A DNA stretch of 34,034 nt from a virus. The notes beneath the pieces were generated by a model, which saw only the letters and a list, made by a program, of their open reading frames with translations, did no database searches and was not told the DNA's origin. The stretch lies in IMG/VR virus record IMGVR_UViG_3300025086_000009, positions 1 through 34,034 of that record, one strand, 5' to 3'. The position numbers and the translations under genes are program-made. Below, piece by piece: positions 31,846-34,034 of this stretch (position 1 is the stretch's first letter; each line of letters begins with the position of its first letter).

Positions 31846-31864
31846 TTGTGATGCTGCATCACAA
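31846..31864. repeat. 19 bp perfect palindrome TTGTGATGC-T-GCATCACAA
   Basis: Two inverted copies of the TTGTGATGC motif, just after the stop of the 76-aa gene. As RNA it can fold with a 7 bp stem and GCAGC loop, but no T-run follows. It could be a protein-binding site flanking attP or the 3' end of the late transcript. Confidence 0.7.
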
Positions 31865-31865
31865 A

Positions 31866-32096
31866 TTACGAATCAAAATCAGGCTCTGGTCTAGGCTTTG
31901 GTTTAGGCATACTAGACACTCGATGTGTCTGTTCACACTTCATAAGTATCACACCATAACGCGCTTGCATAACGTCACGCAAATCTGTCTCCATAACAGC
32001 CACACAATCATCGTAACTTTCAAACATTATGATGTGTTGGTATGCGTTGTCTTGGATGCCGTAGGTCAGCCACAAGATCGTCCAGAACTTTATCAT
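31866..32096 (-). CDS. Small protein at end of late operon
   Basis: The 76-residue protein begins MIKFWTILWLTYGIQDNAYQ, then HIIMFESYDDCVAVMETDL and ARYGVILMKCEQT, and ends in a Pro/Lys/Arg tail (MPKPKPRPEPDF). Hydrophobic N-terminus, aromatic/His segment, acidic patch with Cys and a late Cys resemble the 53-aa protein at 748-909, suggesting distant relation. Function unknown. It is the last gene before attP and overlaps the 68-aa gene by 4 bases. Confidence 0.7.
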   Translation of the reverse strand: MIKFWTILWLTYGIQDNAYQHIIMFESYDDCVAVMETDLRDVMQARYGVILMKCEQTHRVSSMPKPKPRPEPDFDS

Positions 32097-32299
32097 GTTT
32101 TCTTGTTAGCGTTTATGCGTGAGATCCGTTTGCCTTTGCGAACTGCATCAGCCTTTGAGCTCGCGCCCCAATCACGCAACGCCATAAGCAGAGGTGTCGG
32201 CTTGCCATCTTTTTTTTCTGCGCCAGCCATCTTACCCATTCTTTGTAAGAAGGCAGCTCGTCTACCACTGTTGCCAGATTTTTCTGGTGATCTTGCCAT
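32093..32299 (-). CDS. Small basic protein, unknown
   Basis: The 68-residue protein is very basic (MARSPEKSGNSGRRAAFLQR, then SKADAVRKGKRISRI) and has a central PTPLLMALRDWGASS. Its composition suggests nucleic-acid or virion association. It lies in the tiny-gene cluster after the endolysin. No strong Shine-Dalgarno sequence; five bases separate it from the upstream TAG, so re-initiation is likely. Confidence 0.7.
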   Translation of the reverse strand: MARSPEKSGNSGRRAAFLQRMGKMAGAEKKDGKPTPLLMALRDWGASSKADAVRKGKRISRINANKKT

Positions 32300-32304
32300 A
32301 GAAA

Positions 32305-32463
32305 CTACGCTGTTTTCTTTTTAGGTTTCTTGGCAGTCTTTGCAGCATCTTTAAAATTTTGTGCTGTAGGCGCACCAGCAGATCCTACCTTACGCATCTT
32401 TTCGCCAGAACCAGCTGCAATGCGTTTGCGTTTTTTATGAATGTTTTCGTATAGACCTGGCAT
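32305..32463 (-). CDS. 52-aa basic protein (MPGLYENIHKKR type)
   Basis: The protein begins MPGLYENIHKKRKRIAAGSG, then EKMRKVGSAGAPTAQNF, and ends in a Lys-rich tail. This sequence type (IHxKRxRIAAGSGEKMR) recurs as a tiny conserved protein of podoviruses (recalled). AAGGAG lies six bases before the ATG and the start overlaps the previous stop as TGATG. It is too short for common ORF cut-offs. Function unknown; the conserved GSGEKMR suggests a definite role, perhaps structural. Confidence 0.8.
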   Translation of the reverse strand: MPGLYENIHKKRKRIAAGSGEKMRKVGSAGAPTAQNFKDAAKTAKKPKKKTA

Positions 32464-32624
32464 CAGGCGCTCCTTCCGTAGTTGCTCATTATGTTTTTCT
32501 TTTTAGTCGGCTTCTTTTTAAGCGCAGCAAAATCAGCACCAGTTATTTCATCCATTGGTGCAGCAGCTGATGCAATCTTCATTTGCTTTGGCGAAAGCTT
32601 TTTAGTCATTTTCATTCCCGGCAT
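32463..32624 (-). CDS. 53-aa protein with IMSNYG tag
   Basis: The protein begins MPGMKMTKKLSPKQMKIASA and ends KKKNIMSNYGRSA. The start has AAGGGA upstream and overlaps the previous TAA. The last codons (TAC GGA AGG AGC) also supply the Shine-Dalgarno sequence of the next gene. Its tail is shared with the 58-aa, 20-aa and 72-aa proteins. Function unknown. Confidence 0.8.
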   Translation of the reverse strand: MPGMKMTKKLSPKQMKIASAAAPMDEITGADFAALKKKPTKKKNIMSNYGRSA

Positions 32625-32800
32625 TACTTTCCCTTTCCGTAATTTGACATAATATTTTTTTTCTTAGGTTTACTGTGAGTAAGCACCTGACTGCTTTTAG
32701 AATGCTTGGCTCCAGTGTGCAGTGTACCGTCAGGCATTTTATGCGTTGCGCCTTTGTACAGTTTGCCGGACGGTAAATAGTGAGGTTTACCAGCTGCCAT
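32624..32800 (-). CDS. 58-aa protein with IMSNYG tag
   Basis: The protein reads MAAGKPHYLPSGKLYKGATH, then KMPDGTLHTGAKHSKSS, and ends PKKKNIMSNYGKGK. The His/Lys/Gly-rich MPDGTLHTGxxHxKSS segment is one I recall from small proteins of marine phages. It is coupled on both sides by TAATG overlaps. The final codons form a GGAAAGGGAAAG ribosome binding site for the next gene. Function unknown. Confidence 0.8.
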   Translation of the reverse strand: MAAGKPHYLPSGKLYKGATHKMPDGTLHTGAKHSKSSQVLTHSKPKKKNIMSNYGKGK

Positions 32801-32862
32801 TAGTACCCACCCTTACCGTACCCTGACATGATTGTTTTCTTAGGCTTTGGTTTCTTTTTCAT
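32800..32862 (-). CDS. 20-aa micropeptide consisting almost only of the IMSGYG tag
   Basis: The peptide starts MKKKPKPKK and ends TIMSGYGKGGY. It has an excellent ribosome binding site (AAAGGAGCTGACT before ATG), which uses the stop codon region of the endolysin gene, and its TAA overlaps the next ATG. It could be a true peptide or a leader that couples endolysin and downstream translation. The match of its tail to three other proteins argues for a real product. Confidence 0.65.
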   Translation of the reverse strand: MKKKPKPKKTIMSGYGKGGY

Positions 32863-32873
32863 AGTCAGCTCCT

Positions 32874-33482
32874 TTATTGTAACCACTTGTAAATTTTCTT
32901 AGTTTCTTTTTCTCGATGCTTCAGACCGTTGTAACCACCGTTGATACGCTTAGTCAGACGCTTGATTGTGTCATCGTTTACGCCCTCGTCACAAATATCC
33001 CACAGCTTGTTACGCTTAAAAAACCAGATGGCACTTTCCATTGGATAGTCAGTTGCAACCAAGTCAGGGTTTGTCATTACATCTGGTAAGTTCATGTCAG
33101 CTGCAAACTGTGAATAGTTGTTCTTGCCAGTACACTGTAGGAAGCCCCTACCGCGCCATAAATAACCTTGCCCCTCGTTGCCCATACGATCCCCATAAAC
33201 AACGTCAGCAAGCGCCTGAGGGTTTCTAGCGCAGCTCTCAGCATCACGCTCAGTCTTGAAGTATTTACCAAACACTTTCAGTATAGCTTCGGTTGAATAA
33301 TTTAGGTTTTCTTGTGTGTACTTAAACGTGCCTGACTCATGTACAAGCTGACCTAAGAAGTGAGCGCCGCGCTCTGCATTGAGAACGTAATGATTAGTAA
33401 TAGCTTTAGCAGTCATCGGCCCAAACGCACCATCAGGATTTGCCCCGATCTTTGTTTGCAACGCCTTCAGTGCATCACTCAT
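32874..33482 (-). CDS. Endolysin, GH19 chitinase-like
   Basis: The 202-residue protein starts with a short region containing GANPDGAFGPMTAKAI, a peptidoglycan-binding-like pattern. It then has the GH19 fold: FLGQLVHESGTFKY with the catalytic Glu, TEAILKVFGKYF, and YLWRGRGFLQCTGKNNYSQF. It cuts the peptidoglycan glycan chain. It follows the anchored 90-aa protein (overlap 8 bases) and the holin, so holin, accessory protein and lysin are in order. There is no signal peptide, so release depends on the holin. Confidence 0.9.
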   Translation of the reverse strand: MSDALKALQTKIGANPDGAFGPMTAKAITNHYVLNAERGAHFLGQLVHESGTFKYTQENLNYSTEAILKVFGKYFKTERDAESCARNPQALADVVYGDRMGNEGQGYLWRGRGFLQCTGKNNYSQFAADMNLPDVMTNPDLVATDYPMESAIWFFKRNKLWDICDEGVNDDTIKRLTKRINGGYNGLKHREKETKKIYKWLQ

Positions 33483-33747
33483 TGTTCTTCTCCACTGGTT
33501 TCATTCCCCATTGCCGGGTGTAACCAAACTCCTCATAGGCAGCTGCCCATCTGTTTTCAGTAAAAGTTGCAAATGAAATGAGCTTGTCAGTATCTGCGTA
33601 CAGCTGATCGACCCACTCTGTGTTGTCTGCTACTTGCTTTTCCAAGTGCTCTATTCTGTGTGCTTGTTTGCTTACCCACCACACGCCAGCAACAATCTGA
33701 GCCACCATAGCTATCACAAGCGCCAATGGTACTTTGAGATCGCTCAT
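33475..33747 (-). CDS. Membrane-anchored coiled-coil protein (spanin- or holin-like)
   Basis: The 90-residue protein has an N-terminal membrane segment (about 5-25, VPLALVIAMVAQIVAGVWWV), then a coiled coil (HRIEHLEKQVADNTEWVDQL) and a polar end. This resembles i-spanins and some small holins. It starts inside the holin stop (ATGA) and overlaps the endolysin start. No separate outer-membrane spanin lipoprotein was found. Confidence 0.75.
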   Translation of the reverse strand: MSDLKVPLALVIAMVAQIVAGVWWVSKQAHRIEHLEKQVADNTEWVDQLYADTDKLISFATFTENRWAAAYEEFGYTRQWGMKPVEKNNE

Positions 33748-34034
33748 TTCTTAACTCCGTAATATTTGCTCACGGCTCGATTACCAAACCAGAAAGACAT
33801 AATAGCTGCGAACAGCCCTTGTGTTTCTGGCGTCCACATCAATGGGATCGCATCTTGCCAGTTGCCACCCTCGTTTATGACCTTCATCATAACGACTACT
33901 TGAACGGCAACGAATAAACCAAAAAAAGCATAAGTAATAACAGGCCTGACACTACCTCGTAATGCGTTGACAAAGCCCCCAGCATCGATGGCATCATGTT
34001 TATATAATCCTTCGGTTTCTTTTATTTCTGCTTG
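33744..34034 (-). CDS. Holin, GTA_holin_3TM-like (C-terminal part; start at 1-295)
   Basis: This is the rest of the holin begun at 295. Across the join it reads VAVQVVVMMKVINEGG, then WTPETQGLFAAIMSFWFGNR and ends SKYYGVKK. There are two membrane segments in this half of the protein (about residues 87-107 and 127-142). The TGA at 33744-33746 overlaps the ATG of the 90-aa gene. After removing one repeat copy the gene is 459 bases, 152 residues. Confidence 0.8.
   Translation of the reverse strand, partial: QAEIKETEGLYKHDAIDAGGFVNALRGSVRPVITYAFFGLFVAVQVVVMMKVINEGGNWQDAIPLMWTPETQGLFAAIMSFWFGNRAVSKYYGVKK
33908..34034. repeat. Right copy of 127 bp terminal direct repeat
   Basis: Identical to 1-127. 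Remove one copy to obtain the circular unit. Confidence 0.95.

Overview
The window is one complete genome of a small temperate podovirus, most likely an uncultured marine phage assembled from metagenomic reads. The first 127 bases (1-127) recur exactly as the last 127 (33908-34034), so the contig closes into a circle of 33,907 bp. The artificial break falls inside a holin gene that is recovered whole across the join. The virion genes are T7-like in organisation: head-tail connector portal, scaffold, capsid, tail tubular A and B, three large internal virion proteins and a fibre with a T7-type N-terminus. There is no phage RNA polymerase and no recognisable DNA polymerase, primase or helicase. 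A tyrosine integrase, an excisionase-like protein and a divergent repressor/Cro-like pair mark it as temperate. Upstream of the integrase lies a 25-base copy of a tRNA 3' end. It best fits an alphaproteobacterial-type tRNA-Asp, so the host is probably an alphaproteobacterium (inference).

Layout, read as a circle. (1) Switch region, 25.5-27.8 kb: a Cro-like gene runs leftward and an XRE repressor rightward from a shared 140 bp control region. (2) Rightward early operon, 27.8-30.4 kb: RecB-like exonuclease, ERF annealing protein, two small proteins (one with an SSB-like acidic tip) and an excisionase-like protein that runs tail-to-tail into the integrase. (3) Integrase and attP, 30.4-31.9 kb. 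(4) Leftward early genes, 25.7-26.9 kb: Cro, VRR-NUC nuclease, a zinc-ribbon mini-protein and two small unknowns. These are followed by an operator cluster, a DUF6362-like gene and a 268-base untranslated stretch that looks like a small RNA with its own terminator. (5) Late leftward genes, 24.8 kb down to 1 and on through the join to 31.9 kb: terminase, portal, scaffold, capsid, tail, ejection proteins and fibres, then a membrane-protein-rich lysis region, a GH19 endolysin and a run of tiny translationally coupled genes, several too short for ordinary ORF calling.

The most unusual signals are regulatory. The 16-base element GCGACAAG-N4-TGGAG lies at the ribosome binding sites of both the exonuclease and the integrase. 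Its complement lies inside the putative small RNA, which could therefore mask both sites. An 8-base motif, TTACAAGC, overlaps the -35 hexamers of the leftward early and integrase promoters and sits in the spacers of rightward promoters. A pair of 20 bp CACTTAGTG-type operators flanks a perfect dyad. Four small proteins share a C-terminal tag, IMSxYG or a close variant. All functional assignments come from reading the sequence and from memory of protein families; no search was run.
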